From positions 159,643 through 223,642 of the forward strand of contig NZ_JAIVFW010000004.1 of assembly GCF_020829595.1 (NCBI RefSeq): DNA of 64,000 nt, read 5' to 3'. The notes under the pieces were generated by a model that ran no database searches, was not told the DNA's origin, and worked only from the letters and a program-made list of their open reading frames with translations. Position numbers and translations under genes: made by a program. Positions 43,795 through 53,845 of this stretch are shown one piece after another. This DNA comes from Nostoc sp. CHAB 5844. GTDB lineage: Bacteria > Cyanobacteriota > Cyanobacteriia > Cyanobacteriales > Nostocaceae. Position 1 is the first letter of the stretch. Every line of letters starts with the position of its first letter.

Positions 43795-44841
43795 TCATCT
43801 ATTCACAGCTACTACCTTCACAATCTTTTCAACCGCATCCACCATTACCCGCGACAGCCCAAACTTTTCAATCACCGTTGCATTTGTTGTCAAGTGGGTA
43901 CTGACATTCGCTACTCTATATTGACTTTCTTGTGCAGCCAAAGTCGCTGGTAATATTAACTGATCTCCTAAATGTTCATCCACTGGCGCACCCGTTTGGT
44001 GAAACTTCAGCAGTTGTTCGCAAGCAATCTCCGCAACTTTTTCTGATGACATCCGCCAACGCCCAAATCCACCAAATCCAGTCAAGCTGTTCTCATACTC
44101 AGCAGTCAGAAAAATACCCGTGCCTGGTGCGACACCTTTTTCGCGTAAAGCTTGTATGGAAACCTTTAGTCCGGCTGTGCGTAAAATATTCTCAGCCCGA
44201 TTAGCCATACGTTGAGGAATATGAGCAGGTAATTCTGTCACCACCGCCAGTCCCCGTACTTGGCGTAAATCTCCCCGTTCTAGTAAATGTATCCCACTGA
44301 GTTGACTACCACCACTCACTTGTAATTCCACCTCTCCGCCACCTTGGGGATACCACCCCCACGCACCTAATTTCACAGCTGCTTTTACACCCATACGCTG
44401 GAGCATTGGCAGATATACCTGCTCGATATATGTCATTGTCGGGCTGAAAATTACATGAGTTCCACCGCGTAAAGTTACCTGAGAGTCACCTTTTGCTAAG
44501 GCTAAAGGTAAAAGTATTGTCTGTAAAACTAAAGTAATTGCCCCAGCCGAACCACCTTCTAGCACTTCACTGACATCAAAAGTATAGTTTCCCGCCTGTA
44601 CTGGACTACTGGGAATGAACTCCAGCATCATGGAACCTAAAGCATCGCCCTGTAGTTGAGCGTGACAAATCTTAGCCGCAGCCCGAACGGCTGTGAGGTG
44701 TTGTGCTGCTAATCCCGGTTTTCTGCGCCCAGCACGAATGTTTGCAATACGAATAGGTTCACCCGTGATCGCGGCTAAACTCAGGCAAGTACGGAGAACT
44801 TGTCCGCCTCCTTCTCCATAGGAACCGTCAATGTCAATCAT
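43795..44841 (-). CDS. rtcA: RNA 3'-terminal phosphate cyclase
   Basis: Converts RNA 3'-phosphate to a 2',3'-cyclic phosphate using ATP. Starting at ATG 44841 gives 348 residues, opening with MIDIDGSYGEGGGQVLRTCL, the family signature. The nucleophilic histidine is in VDEHLGDQLILPATLA near the C-terminus. An upstream in-frame ATG at 44919 adds 26 residues without family match. No rtcB or rtcR is adjacent, so it is not in the classic rtc operon. Confidence 0.93.
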   Translation of the reverse strand: MIDIDGSYGEGGGQVLRTCLSLAAITGEPIRIANIRAGRRKPGLAAQHLTAVRAAAKICHAQLQGDALGSMMLEFIPSSPVQAGNYTFDVSEVLEGGSAGAITLVLQTILLPLALAKGDSQVTLRGGTHVIFSPTMTYIEQVYLPMLQRMGVKAAVKLGAWGWYPQGGGEVELQVSGGSQLSGIHLLERGDLRQVRGLAVVTELPAHIPQRMANRAENILRTAGLKVSIQALREKGVAPGTGIFLTAEYENSLTGFGGFGRWRMSSEKVAEIACEQLLKFHQTGAPVDEHLGDQLILPATLAAQESQYRVANVSTHLTTNATVIEKFGLSRVMVDAVEKIVKVVAVNR

Positions 44842-45354
44842 GAGCAGTGTTTGAATGATGGATGTTGGGTTATGCCGACGGTTTTGACAATTAAAGCACA
44901 GATGAACAGAAATAAACACAGATTACTTGTCGGTGTTTAGCTGGTGGCTGCACAGACTAACAGCTGGCAGATCAGAGGTATCACATTTCATGGAAGATTT
45001 TTCGTCATTCCACCATACGTAGATATCATTGCTACGTTTCTACAAACCAATTTGTGGGTAAACGAGGAATTAAATTCACCATTTGCAAACAGAATATTGC
45101 TACGTAATATATCGTAAATTCTTCATTTAAAAGTTAAGTAAGATTTCGTCAACAGTTGACATCAATAATCACATAACAGCACAAATAGAAATCTATTTTT
45201 AAGTCAGTATAAGGATCTCGGCTCAATGCTTTCGAGAGTTTATGTGAAAAATCCTATGTGCTTAATTTATCTACAATAAATTTTTATGTTTTTTACGTAT
45301 AATTACTGCTTATTCTGTTAATAAGTAGGCAAAACCTTTTCAAGGTGTCCTATT
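44842..45354. other. Divergent gap without a gene
   Basis: Lies between rtcA (minus) and the multi-heme gene (plus). A degenerate piece of the GTAGAGACG/TAGCAATGCTACG repeat is seen near 45017-45045. The rest is AT-rich with no recognisable frame. Both promoters must be here but cannot be placed. Confidence 0.45.
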
Positions 45355-47529
45355 ATGGAAACCAAAAAAATTAAATCTAAAATTAGTTTATTCAGAAGAT
45401 TTTTTGTCAAAAAAAATCGGCTTTTCTGGTTAATTTATGTGTTTCTGATGGCTGTTGCTGGTATTTTGCTATCAAACAGTTTGATGGGAAACCAGCCAGC
45501 TTTCGCTACGTTTCCTAGATATAACTTTCAAATTCTACAACCTGCGCCAACTCAACCAGTAGGTTACTATGACTATTTTGGCAAACTGCTTAGTCCTAGA
45601 CAAGCAGCCAGGCTAGTTTACCACAAAGGACTCAACCCTCGTGATCCCGTTTCCTATCAAAGAATAGGAGCAGTTGAAATAACTCAGGAATTAATTGACA
45701 AAGGGGAAGAGATATATTTCAATCGAAAAATTGGTGATAACTTTGGTCTGCAAGGAGTATTTGGTTTAGCACAAGGTTTTGCTAATGTTTTGCCAGAAAT
45801 TAAAACAGCGATCGCACAATTAAATGGTCAACCAACAACAAACTTACAAGTTACACTTCAGAAAAATCTCACCCTAGGTAGCCGAACTTTCCACATTGGA
45901 GATGTGATTAATACAGGTTTAAAGGTAGAAAAGGGAGGAAAATTCCCTTTGGGATTTTTACCTGATGAGAAAACTGGCACTATTGGAATTAGCTGCGCTG
46001 TTTGTCATGCAAGCGTTTCAAAAGAAGGTAAACGTCTAGCTGGAGTCCCGAATGGTGAACTTGCTATTCCTTTGTTTATTGCATTGGCACCAAATTCAGC
46101 TGCTGGGTTTGCGCGGTTGAATACGCAGTTAGATTCTAATAACCCCTTAAATCTTAACCCTCTCAACCCACTATACAAAGGCAATGGTAAGACAATCATT
46201 GACAGTAAAGGCAATCTAGTAGAACTCCCTGATCCTGAAAAGTTAGAAAAAGCCTTTGATGATGCTGTTTTAGATGTACCCTTCGGTAATTTTGAGAGTT
46301 CACCGGATGGCATTGACGATACCACCCAAATTCCTAGTGGTTTCACATTTCAGAATCATCCCTTTACCGCTGACGGAGGGTTTGCTGTTGGTTCTTTTAA
46401 TGGACTTAGTGTTTTCAACAGTGCAGTTCACTCTTCAGAAATTAATCTGTTAGCAGCTGCTCAACTCAGTGAACAAACGCTAGAGATTGACTCAGAAGTA
46501 TATATCGGTACATTTCTTCAGAATGCTGCTGACTCAAGGTTACGTTTACCGGAGCGTTTGCCAGATGGAAACTATGTTCAACCTTCGGTATGGCTGCGAC
46601 AACAACAGCAACAATTGGGTATTCCATTTGCAGAATTAGAAGACCAAATTCCTGCTCCTGGTGCGGGGAACTACCCCAACCTGAAGCCTAGTTTGGCTAC
46701 ATTCAACGGTTTATTTTTTAGTCCTAATAGTGGTCAAGCTGATGACATAGCTAGTGGCAAGTTCTTCTTTGCAGCTAATGCCATGTCTGCTTTCCAGAAT
46801 AGTTTAGTACCACCTCCTAACCGCTCACAGGAAAACTGGAGAGCCTTAAGAAGTGGTTCAGTGCAGCGAGGAGCAAGAGTTTTTCAGAAAGCCAATTGTG
46901 CAACTTGCCATATCCCCCCCTTCTTTACTGACAACACAATTCATCCCCTTGAGGAAATTCGCACTAACTCAGCGCGTGCTAAGTCTCGCTTAGGACTTAA
47001 TCAGTTGTTAGTCGAACCCAAGCTATACACGTATGACACAACCATTCCCGTGTCTACTAGTGCGGAAGTGCTGGACGTACCAACTCAGGGGATCTCCGAT
47101 ACACCCACAACTTTACACAAGGGGATATTACCAAGAGGTGGTTACAAAACAACTACCTTACGCGGTCTTTATTTCAGCGCACCCTATTTACACGATGGTG
47201 GTGTAGCCGTGCGAGAAGGAAGCTTAAAGGTTTTTTGGGATGGCAGATATCGAGTAGTTGATCCTAGTGGTTTAGGGTTAACTGGAACTCTCAGTCGAGG
47301 TATACCTGCTGATCCTGCTAGTAGTTTACGTGCTTTATTAGATCGCCAACTGCGTGAGCAAGTTGTAAGAGCCAATAAACTTAACCCGGCTTTAAGTCCA
47401 CAGCGGAGTAACTTAGATGGCACAGGTCATGAGTTCTATGTAGATAATCAGACTAGGTTTAGCATACAACAGCAAACAGACCTGATTAATTTCTTACTAG
47501 CGCTTGATGACGACCCAGGCAACTTTTAA
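45355..47529 (+). CDS. Large membrane-anchored c-type cytochrome (di-heme peroxidase-like)
   Basis: A 724-residue protein with an N-terminal signal anchor (about 24-45) and two heme motifs, CAVCH near residue 219 in TIGISCAVCHASV and CATCH near 518 in KANCATCHIPPFF. The second lies in a C-terminal region resembling di-heme cytochrome c peroxidases (GARVFQKANC, TTTLRGLYFSAPYLHDGGV). The middle, about 240-480, is of unknown type. It should act outside the plasma membrane; peroxidase activity is unproven. A hairpin terminator follows. Confidence 0.8.
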   Translation: METKKIKSKISLFRRFFVKKNRLFWLIYVFLMAVAGILLSNSLMGNQPAFATFPRYNFQILQPAPTQPVGYYDYFGKLLSPRQAARLVYHKGLNPRDPVSYQRIGAVEITQELIDKGEEIYFNRKIGDNFGLQGVFGLAQGFANVLPEIKTAIAQLNGQPTTNLQVTLQKNLTLGSRTFHIGDVINTGLKVEKGGKFPLGFLPDEKTGTIGISCAVCHASVSKEGKRLAGVPNGELAIPLFIALAPNSAAGFARLNTQLDSNNPLNLNPLNPLYKGNGKTIIDSKGNLVELPDPEKLEKAFDDAVLDVPFGNFESSPDGIDDTTQIPSGFTFQNHPFTADGGFAVGSFNGLSVFNSAVHSSEINLLAAAQLSEQTLEIDSEVYIGTFLQNAADSRLRLPERLPDGNYVQPSVWLRQQQQQLGIPFAELEDQIPAPGAGNYPNLKPSLATFNGLFFSPNSGQADDIASGKFFFAANAMSAFQNSLVPPPNRSQENWRALRSGSVQRGARVFQKANCATCHIPPFFTDNTIHPLEEIRTNSARAKSRLGLNQLLVEPKLYTYDTTIPVSTSAEVLDVPTQGISDTPTTLHKGILPRGGYKTTTLRGLYFSAPYLHDGGVAVREGSLKVFWDGRYRVVDPSGLGLTGTLSRGIPADPASSLRALLDRQLREQVVRANKLNPALSPQRSNLDGTGHEFYVDNQTRFSIQQQTDLINFLLALDDDPGNF

Positions 47530-47560
47530 TATTAGCTAAGGTTGGATATCTCTAGTGAAC

Positions 47561-47614
47561 GTGCCTATCATCGAAGCTTAAATTCAGTAAAGTTTAAATG
47601 ATAGGCACTCTTTT
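47561..47614 (+). terminator. Terminator after the large cytochrome gene
   Basis: GTGCCTATCAT (47561-47571) pairs perfectly with ATGATAGGCAC (47598-47608); a smaller inner pairing (AAGCTTAAA/AGTTTAAA) is possible, and TCTTTT follows. It starts 32 bases after the stop. Confidence 0.75.
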
Positions 47615-47730
47615 AGCCAGTCTAGTCTGTAATTTTAAATTAGCTTGCACTCTAAATACAGGCTTAATTTTTATGATAATTTTCAGTGGTAAATGCGATC
47701 GCATTTACCACAAATTCCCAGTTTTCTGAC

Positions 47731-48219
47731 TCAACTATCAGGTAAATTTGCAAACACTTGCGCCACTAAATCTTTTGTCTTATTTTCTAGACTTTGCCAG
47801 TCTACTTCACCGAATTCATCAATTAAACTAGTATCAATATCAACAGCCTCATTCTCCGGGCTGTAATTGGCAAAACACACTTGATAACACAGATCCCACA
47901 AATCAATGGTGACTTGCTGCTCTTGACGTTGCAATTGCAAATGATATCCTGGATGGGGCATTGGCAAACGAGCCAGGGTATCACGAATTTCGTCTGCTTG
48001 TTCTGGTGCGGCACTTTCCATGTCTTGCAACAGTCTAGTTACCAAGGCTTTCATTTCGTCAGTAGTGCTTGGCGGCCAAATCAGTACATCCTGGTAAGTT
48101 CCCGTCCAAGCAGATGCGTCGAGTTGCTTACGAATGTTGTCAACAACTCTAATGAAAGCTGGTTGCATGAGGAGTTCCGCCTGTTGCCATGCGACTGGGT
48201 TGGTTATCTTAGGTGGCAT
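47731..48219 (-). CDS. Conserved cyanobacterial hypothetical protein
   Basis: A 162-residue acidic soluble protein with no membrane segment. It opens MPPKITNPVAWQQAELLMQPAFIRVVDNIRKQLD and contains TYQDVLIWPPSTTDEMKALV, PHPGYHLQLQRQEQQVTIDLWDLCYQVCF and an acidic C-terminus (EVDWQSLENKTKDLV). It looks like a conserved family of unknown function; I cannot name it. It is divergent from the Ser/Thr kinase gene with a 163-base gap. Confidence 0.75.
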   Translation of the reverse strand: MPPKITNPVAWQQAELLMQPAFIRVVDNIRKQLDASAWTGTYQDVLIWPPSTTDEMKALVTRLLQDMESAAPEQADEIRDTLARLPMPHPGYHLQLQRQEQQVTIDLWDLCYQVCFANYSPENEAVDIDTSLIDEFGEVDWQSLENKTKDLVAQVFANLPDS

Positions 48220-48382
48220 CGGTCGTCAATAGCGATATGGAAAGAAAGGTTAATCAACAGGGTTTATAAAAAAGCTACGTATTTATTTCAAATCTTTTCT
48301 CAAGATAGCGGATTTCAAGGAAAAAAATTTGGAGATATTTATTACCAGCTGGAAAATTAGGTAATAACTCTGGGGAGGGAAT

Positions 48383-50257
48383 ATGATCGGTAAGCTACTG
48401 GATAATCGTTACCAAGTAATTCAAGTGCTGGCAAAGGGCGGGTTTGGTCAAACTTACATTGCCCAAGATACAAGACGGCCGGGAAACCCCATCTGTGTTG
48501 TCAAGCACCTCAAGCCTACCAGTTCTGACCCCAGAATTTTTGAAACTGCCAAACGCCTGTTCCAAAACGAAGCGGAAACCTTAGAACGTTTGGGATATCA
48601 TGACCAAATTCCTCGTTTATTGGCTTACTTTGATGAAAACCAAGAATTCTTTTTAGTCCAGGAATATGTTGAAGGACATCCCTTAACTGATGAACTGATT
48701 CCTAGTCAACGCTGGAGTGAAAATCAAGTTCTGCAAATGTTGCAGGAAGTTTTAGGTATTTTAGAATTTGTGCATCAGCAAGGTGTGATTCACCGCGACA
48801 TCAAACCAGATAATATTATCCGCCGCTCCTCGGACAATAAATTAGTTTTAGTAGATTTTGGCGCAGTTAAACAGTTAAGTTCATCGATAGTGACAGTTGG
48901 CGGACAACCTACGGCGACTGTAGCTATCGGGACTCCTGGCTATATGCCAACCGAACAAGGACAAGGTAAACCTCGTCCCAATAGTGATATTTATTCTTTG
49001 GGTATTATTGCAATTCAAGCACTGACAGGAGTACCGCCTTCAGAATTACAAGAAGATCCAGACACTGGAGAGATTCGCTGGCAACATTTAGTCCCTGTTA
49101 GCTATCGCTTGGCAGCAATTTTAACGAAAATGGTGCATTATCACTTCAAAGACCGCTACCAAACTGCGACGGAAGCGTTGCAAGCCTGTGTGAGTGTGAT
49201 GAGTCCAGTATTGACACCTGCTGCACCACCAGAATCAGCGATAAATCAAGGTTATCCCGCAGCTAAACCTGCTTCGTCTTTCCAACCAACTCTCGCAGTT
49301 GCACCAGCAAATCCTGGTACTAGCAAACCTACCCGCAGAACTTCAAGTAAATCTGATCCTCTACCGTTGTTAATTGGTGTACTTTTGGCGGGTAGTGCCG
49401 CAGCTTTGGTGGCGAATCTATATCCGAATGTGAGAAATTTGGCAGCTAATTTTACAGGTCAAAATAGCAGCGCTGGAAATAAGTGCTTGGCGATGGTGAC
49501 AGGTAATTCTAATATCCGTTCGGAACCTAGTTCGATTAATTCTGATAATGTTCTCAAAACCATCGGCGAGGACACACAATTTGAGGTGACTGGCCTGCGG
49601 ACAAAACGCAATTGGATACAAGTTAAACTAAATTCTGGACGTTTGGCTTGGGCTTATGCAGATGTCATTGCCAACAATGATGAATGGATTTCTTGTCTGC
49701 GAGATAAAGGTATTGCAATTAAGACAGTTGATGATAGTACGCTGATTGCAGCTAGGCCGCTTCCTAAACCAAAACCTAATAAGGTTACTACTACTCCACC
49801 AAAACCATCAGATGCTGACGCTGGGAAAACTGAACCAGCACAGCCTAGTGATGATAGCACCAAGGTTGTAGAACAAGCCAGGAAAAAGTATGAATCAGGC
49901 GATTTGGTTGGGGCGATCGCATTATTACGGTCTATTCCCGCCAATGCTTCTGCTAGTATTCAAGAAACAGGTAAAATCATTAATCAGTGGCAACAAGACT
50001 GGGCCAAAGCTGACGCGCTGTTTAATGATATTAATCAAGCGATCGATGATGGCAATTGGGACAAAGTTTTAGACTATAGAAATCATCCTGAAAAGTTGCC
50101 AGATACCCAATACTGGCGCAATAAAATTGAACCTTTATTTAAAGAAGCGGCTGAAAATATTGGTAAACAAGCTTTTCCTCAGGTGGATAATCAACAAACT
50201 CCCAAAACTGCCAAACCAGCAACTATAACCAGCCCTAAACCTGAAAGCAGTTTTTGA
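48383..50257 (+). CDS. Serine/threonine protein kinase with SH3 domain
   Basis: A 624-residue Hanks-type kinase. Residues 9-275 are the catalytic domain: glycine loop VLAKGGFGQTYIAQD, lysine in VVKHLKP, catalytic loop VIHRDIKPDNII, DFGAVKQL and GTPGYMPTEQG. A single membrane segment (about 329-348) is followed by a bacterial SH3-like domain (about 365-430) outside the membrane, a proline/lysine-rich linker and TPR-like helices (about 495-600). It likely links an envelope signal to phosphorylation inside. A GGGGAGGGAA ribosome site precedes the ATG. Confidence 0.92.
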   Translation: MIGKLLDNRYQVIQVLAKGGFGQTYIAQDTRRPGNPICVVKHLKPTSSDPRIFETAKRLFQNEAETLERLGYHDQIPRLLAYFDENQEFFLVQEYVEGHPLTDELIPSQRWSENQVLQMLQEVLGILEFVHQQGVIHRDIKPDNIIRRSSDNKLVLVDFGAVKQLSSSIVTVGGQPTATVAIGTPGYMPTEQGQGKPRPNSDIYSLGIIAIQALTGVPPSELQEDPDTGEIRWQHLVPVSYRLAAILTKMVHYHFKDRYQTATEALQACVSVMSPVLTPAAPPESAINQGYPAAKPASSFQPTLAVAPANPGTSKPTRRTSSKSDPLPLLIGVLLAGSAAALVANLYPNVRNLAANFTGQNSSAGNKCLAMVTGNSNIRSEPSSINSDNVLKTIGEDTQFEVTGLRTKRNWIQVKLNSGRLAWAYADVIANNDEWISCLRDKGIAIKTVDDSTLIAARPLPKPKPNKVTTTPPKPSDADAGKTEPAQPSDDSTKVVEQARKKYESGDLVGAIALLRSIPANASASIQETGKIINQWQQDWAKADALFNDINQAIDDGNWDKVLDYRNHPEKLPDTQYWRNKIEPLFKEAAENIGKQAFPQVDNQQTPKTAKPATITSPKPESSF

Positions 50258-50302
50258 TTGAAATTTCGCTAAATTGTGATGTTTTATATCATAAATTAAT
50301 AG

Positions 50303-51214
50303 TTATTCAAAACGAATCGGCAGACAGATGCAGAACTTAGTCCCTTGACCCAACTGGGACTGTACATCCAGGCTGCCACTATGTTTCTCAACCACAATTT
50401 GACGGGCGATCGCTAACCCTAATCCCGTCCCTTTCCCTACGGCTTTTGTTGTAAAAGAATGCTCAAAAATCCGATGTTGCAACTCTTGAGGGATGCCTTT
50501 ACCATTGTCAGCGATCGCTACTTTTACTTGTTCACCCTCAACCATTGTCTGAATTGTGATGCGATGAGGATTGGCTTGGATTTGAGCAAAGCTGCGTCCT
50601 ATACTCGCTTCATCCAACGCATTGATCGCATTCGCCAAAATGTTCATGAATACCTGATTGATTTGCCCAGGAAAGCATTTGATGTCGGGAATGTTGCCGT
50701 AGTCCTTCACGACTTCGATTTCAGGACGTTGGTCATTAGCGAGGCATCACTGTTATATTCTGATGCCTTCTGATCTCCAGGAAGATTTTCATAAATAGTG
50801 ATATATTTTTCGATTCACCCAACGCCCTGCTCCACCCTGTCTACCATCGGTCAAGGTATAACCTATATAGCTAATGGTGTCGAAGACTTTTGATTGTCGC
50901 CAGAAATAGCGTTCGCTGGCTTGGGTATCTTTGAGGTTAAGTTGCCCAGAAGCGATCGCTTCTGCTGTTACCTCCCCCAGTTGTTGCGGCAGGGCTAGAT
51001 AGTTGTCTAACTGGTCATTTACTCGCTGAGTTGCACTATCAATCAACTGATTCGCTAAGTCGTTGACTGCCTGCTGACCGTTTCTAAAAGAAAAATAACC
51101 GACTAGTCCAACCGCCGCAAAGATTTGCAGCACAAATGGTACAACCAGCACTGCTCGTAGTGGTAAACGATGGATAAAGGTGCGAGCAACGGGACGCTGC
51201 AAGGAGTAAGACAT
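50303..51214 (-). pseudogene. Collapsed sensor histidine kinase gene
   Basis: From 51214 down to 50789 the frame encodes a membrane segment and the start of a Cache-like sensor (AVNDLANQLIDSATQRVNDQLD, ISYIGYTLTDGRQGGAGRW). After a one-base shift near 50800 the sensor continues as ITIYENLPGDQKASEYNSD. It is then joined directly to NDQRPEIEVVKDYGNIPD, the HATPase side of a kinase, which runs to 50303 with N box NQVFMNILANAINAL, ADNGKGIP and GKGTGLGLAIARQIV. The rest of the sensor, the HAMP region and the HisKA phospho-acceptor domain are missing, so it is non-functional. Confidence 0.85.
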
Positions 51215-51383
51215 GATAACTAACTCTTGTCAACTGGCGGTAGTAAGGTGTCTCTTTATCATTCCCTGAGGAAAAACAAAACAAACAAACCTGAACTAAC
51301 GCTCAAGCCTTTCTTAGACTTAATTAGAACCAAGAAGTAGCTTTCTTACACTTAGATACTCGCTCCCTAGCATTGTCTGTTTT

Positions 51384-51791
51384 TTACCAATCTTCTTCTG
51401 CGCCAATGTCTTCTTTGTTATCGGGAGTTTCGGGCGATCGCTCATACTGAAGTTTATTTAACAAAGATAATATCTTCGTACCTCGTTCTATAGAACGGTC
51501 TTCAATAAAAATTACCTCTGGTGTCCGACGCAGCCTTACTCTAGCACCAAGTTCACTACGTACATAACCCGTAGCCGACTTTAAGCCCGCCATTGTTTCT
51601 GCCTTAGCTTCTTCTGTACCATAAATACTGACGTAAATTTTAGCGTGCTGCAAATCGCCAGAAACGTCTACATCAGTGACACTGACCATCCCAGAACCTA
51701 CACGGTCATCTTTAATACCGTTGAGTAACATTTGGCTAACTTCCCGTTTGATTAACTCAGCAACACGGGAAACGCGGCGACTTGTAGCCAT
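51384..51791 (-). CDS. rbfA: Ribosome-binding factor A
   Basis: A 135-residue protein that binds the 30S subunit and helps mature the 16S rRNA 5' end, important in the cold. The start [39 protein letters not shown] and [24 protein letters not shown] are typical. The C-terminus is a short acidic extension. The DUF751 gene lies upstream on the same strand. Confidence 0.95.
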   Translation of the reverse strand: MATSRRVSRVAELIKREVSQMLLNGIKDDRVGSGMVSVTDVDVSGDLQHAKIYVSIYGTEEAKAETMAGLKSATGYVRSELGARVRLRRTPEVIFIEDRSIERGTKILSLLNKLQYERSPETPDNKEDIGAEEDW

Positions 51792-51901
51792 AAAATCTTT
51801 GCCTCCTCACAGAGGTTATAAAACATCAATAAGTGAAAATCTGGGAAGGACTATGCTCAATGCTAACAACACCAAAAGCCACAGCCCCAATCTTTCCCGT
51901 T

Positions 51902-52108
51902 CTAAATTGCACTCAAACCCAGCATAGCGCGTAAGGTGAGCGTAACGAAAGTTAGACCGCCCAGTAATAAGCCGACAACGGCAACTAAGGTGACTGGACG
52001 TTTTAACAGGGGTGCTAATGGCGCAAATGTGTTCACCAGAAGCCCTAGGAGGATAGTAATCAGGTAGCGAGGGTAGCGAAAAACGTTATCCCAAAATCCG
52101 TCAAACAT
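51902..52108 (-). CDS. DUF751 family small membrane protein
   Basis: A 68-residue protein with two hydrophobic segments (about 13-33 and 41-62) and the opening MFDGFWDNVFRYPRYLITILLG, matching the cyanobacterial and plastid DUF751 (Ycf33-like) family. Function unknown. It sits about 110 bases upstream of rbfA on the same strand, an arrangement often kept in cyanobacteria and suggesting an operon. Confidence 0.85.
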   Translation of the reverse strand: MFDGFWDNVFRYPRYLITILLGLLVNTFAPLAPLLKRPVTLVAVVGLLLGGLTFVTLTLRAMLGLSAI

Positions 52109-52271
52109 GGAAATCTAAACTGCCTTGTTATGAACTGACGTTTGTTTTGATATGCTTTATCTACCTAATTGTAATCTATGCAGAGGAAAATTACTCACTT
52201 AATATAGGATATGCCGCGTTAGCTATATCTTGCTTATATTTATTAGCTTAAATTAGTGAACTTGTTAGTAA

Positions 52272-53114
52272 ATGGTTATTCAAATGCTTCCAGAAACTTG
52301 CCCTCGCCCATTTTTAAAATGGGCAGGAGGTAAAAGTCGGTTAATTCAACAATATATTCCATACTTACCCAAGTTTTATCAAACTTACTATGAACCTTTT
52401 TTAGGTGGTGGGGCTGTTTTTTTTCATTTGCAACCAACAACGGCAATCTTGACTGATATTAATGCTGAACTCATTACTACTTATTGGTGTGTCAGAGATA
52501 AAGTTGAAGATTTAATTAGCCTATTACAAGAGCATAAATCTAGACATAGTAGAGATTATTATTACAGTGTCCGTTCCTATCAAAGTATGAATGATTTAGA
52601 GCAAGCTGCTCGTTTAATTTATCTAAATAAAACTTGTTATAACGGGTTATATCGAGTAAATTCTCAAGGTCAATTTAACGTTCCTTTGGGTAGTTATAAA
52701 AATCCTAATATTTGCCAAGAAAATTTACTTAGGGCTGCATCTAAAGCGCTTTCATCCTGTGAAATAAAGCAGGCAGACTTTGTGAATGTGCTGAACTATG
52801 CTAATAGTAGCGATGATTTTGTCTTTTGCGATCCACCTTATCATCCTATCAGCAATACTAGTTATTTTACAGGTTATAATGGTAATTCTTTTAGTGAACA
52901 AGACCAAATACGTTTGCGAGATGTTTGTGCAGAACTAGCCAAGCGTAGTGTTAAAGTTATAGTCTGTAATTCTGATTGCGAATTTATTAGAGAAATATAC
53001 AGAGAAATCAATTTTAATATTTATGCGATCGCTGCCTCTCGTTCCATTAATTCTAACACTAAAAAACGAGGTATAATTAACGAATTATTAATAACTTCTA
53101 AAAATTTTTGTTAG
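52272..53114 (+). CDS. Dam-type DNA adenine methylase (D12 class)
   Basis: A 280-residue N6-adenine methyltransferase of the alpha (D12/Dam) class. The SAM-binding motifs RPFLKWAGGKSRLIQQYIP and YYEPFLGGGAVFFHL are at the N-terminus, and the catalytic motif IV is DPPY in FVFCDPPYHPIS near residue 192. Target specificity is probably GATC by family, which is inference. It converges with a nuclease-like gene that overlaps its last 17 bases, so it is likely the modification half of a restriction system and not a solitary regulator. Confidence 0.92.
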   Translation: MVIQMLPETCPRPFLKWAGGKSRLIQQYIPYLPKFYQTYYEPFLGGGAVFFHLQPTTAILTDINAELITTYWCVRDKVEDLISLLQEHKSRHSRDYYYSVRSYQSMNDLEQAARLIYLNKTCYNGLYRVNSQGQFNVPLGSYKNPNICQENLLRAASKALSSCEIKQADFVNVLNYANSSDDFVFCDPPYHPISNTSYFTGYNGNSFSEQDQIRLRDVCAELAKRSVKVIVCNSDCEFIREIYREINFNIYAIAASRSINSNTKKRGIINELLITSKNFC

Positions 53115-53592
53115 CCCAGGCAATAAATCTATCTAAACTATAAACTCCAAATAAGTTATGATTAGATGTAACTTGTTGTCTGAGCCATTGAATCGCGCCT
53201 TCTCTCATGCCTTCACCACCAATCACAACAATCGTTGGGGCTGGATAATATTCCTGAATATTCATACTCAAATAAGGAAACTTTTCATCCACCGAACCGC
53301 CACTTTCTTGCCATTTACATTCAATAATTAATCCTGTTGGAATCATAGGTAAGCCAACAACATAAAAATCTACTTTCAACAAAGTATTATAAATTCCTGC
53401 ACCAATATAAACTTGTTTAGCATAGCGTTTAGGCAATAGAGTCGCAGTTAAAAGATATTCCTTGGTGACGTGATTTCCAACTTGAAAATAATTATGCCCA
53501 CTTAATATTGCATCTACATTACTTTCTAAAATTCTCCCTGCCTGATTTGCCCGCCTGCCTTGAGTCATAGTCATTCTCAAGCCCTCCACCAA
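53098..53592 (-). CDS. Putative PD-(D/E)XK restriction endonuclease
   Basis: A 164-residue protein starting MVEGLRMTMTQGRRANQAG; the internal ATG of MTMTQG (about 53574) is an alternative. The nuclease core is visible as KVDFYVVGLPMIPTGLIIECKWQ, giving the D...E-x-K pattern, with SGGSVDEKFPYLSMNIQEYY after it. The small size fits a type II enzyme subunit. It is convergent with, and overlaps by 17 bases, the methylase gene, the strongest clue to its function. Confidence 0.75.
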   Translation of the reverse strand: MVEGLRMTMTQGRRANQAGRILESNVDAILSGHNYFQVGNHVTKEYLLTATLLPKRYAKQVYIGAGIYNTLLKVDFYVVGLPMIPTGLIIECKWQESGGSVDEKFPYLSMNIQEYYPAPTIVVIGGEGMREGAIQWLRQQVTSNHNLFGVYSLDRFIAWANKNF

Positions 53593-53845
53593 CTTCCATC
53601 TATTCTAGAATTTCATGGAAGCAGGGACATATAGACAGTTACTTAATATGAATTTTCAAAGCCGAAAAAAGTGGGATGTTTTGGTACTTATGTACTAAAA
53701 AAATGAGCGTAAAATCATTGAAATCAGAATATATAACCGCAACAAAAACTCTGCGTACCTTTGTCTTGAAAAGTTTGCTCAAGTCGGGAGACCCGCCCAC
53801 GCAACTTTTCGCTGCGTTTACCTCAGCGACACTCTGCGTTTAAAC
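53593..53845. repeat. Gap with ACTCTGCGT-type dispersed repeat
   Basis: ACTCTGCGTACCTTTGTC, GGGAGACCCGCCCACGC and ACACTCTGCGTTTA at 53750-53845 are pieces of a dispersed repeat commonly seen between cyanobacterial genes, with a GC-rich palindromic piece inside. It lies between the nuclease start and the 3' end of the HetZ-family gene. Confidence 0.5.

Noticed and set aside
44842..44919. Longer start for rtcA at 44919.
   Set aside because: The conserved MIDIDGSYGEGGGQ opening begins at 44841; the extra 26 residues have no family match.
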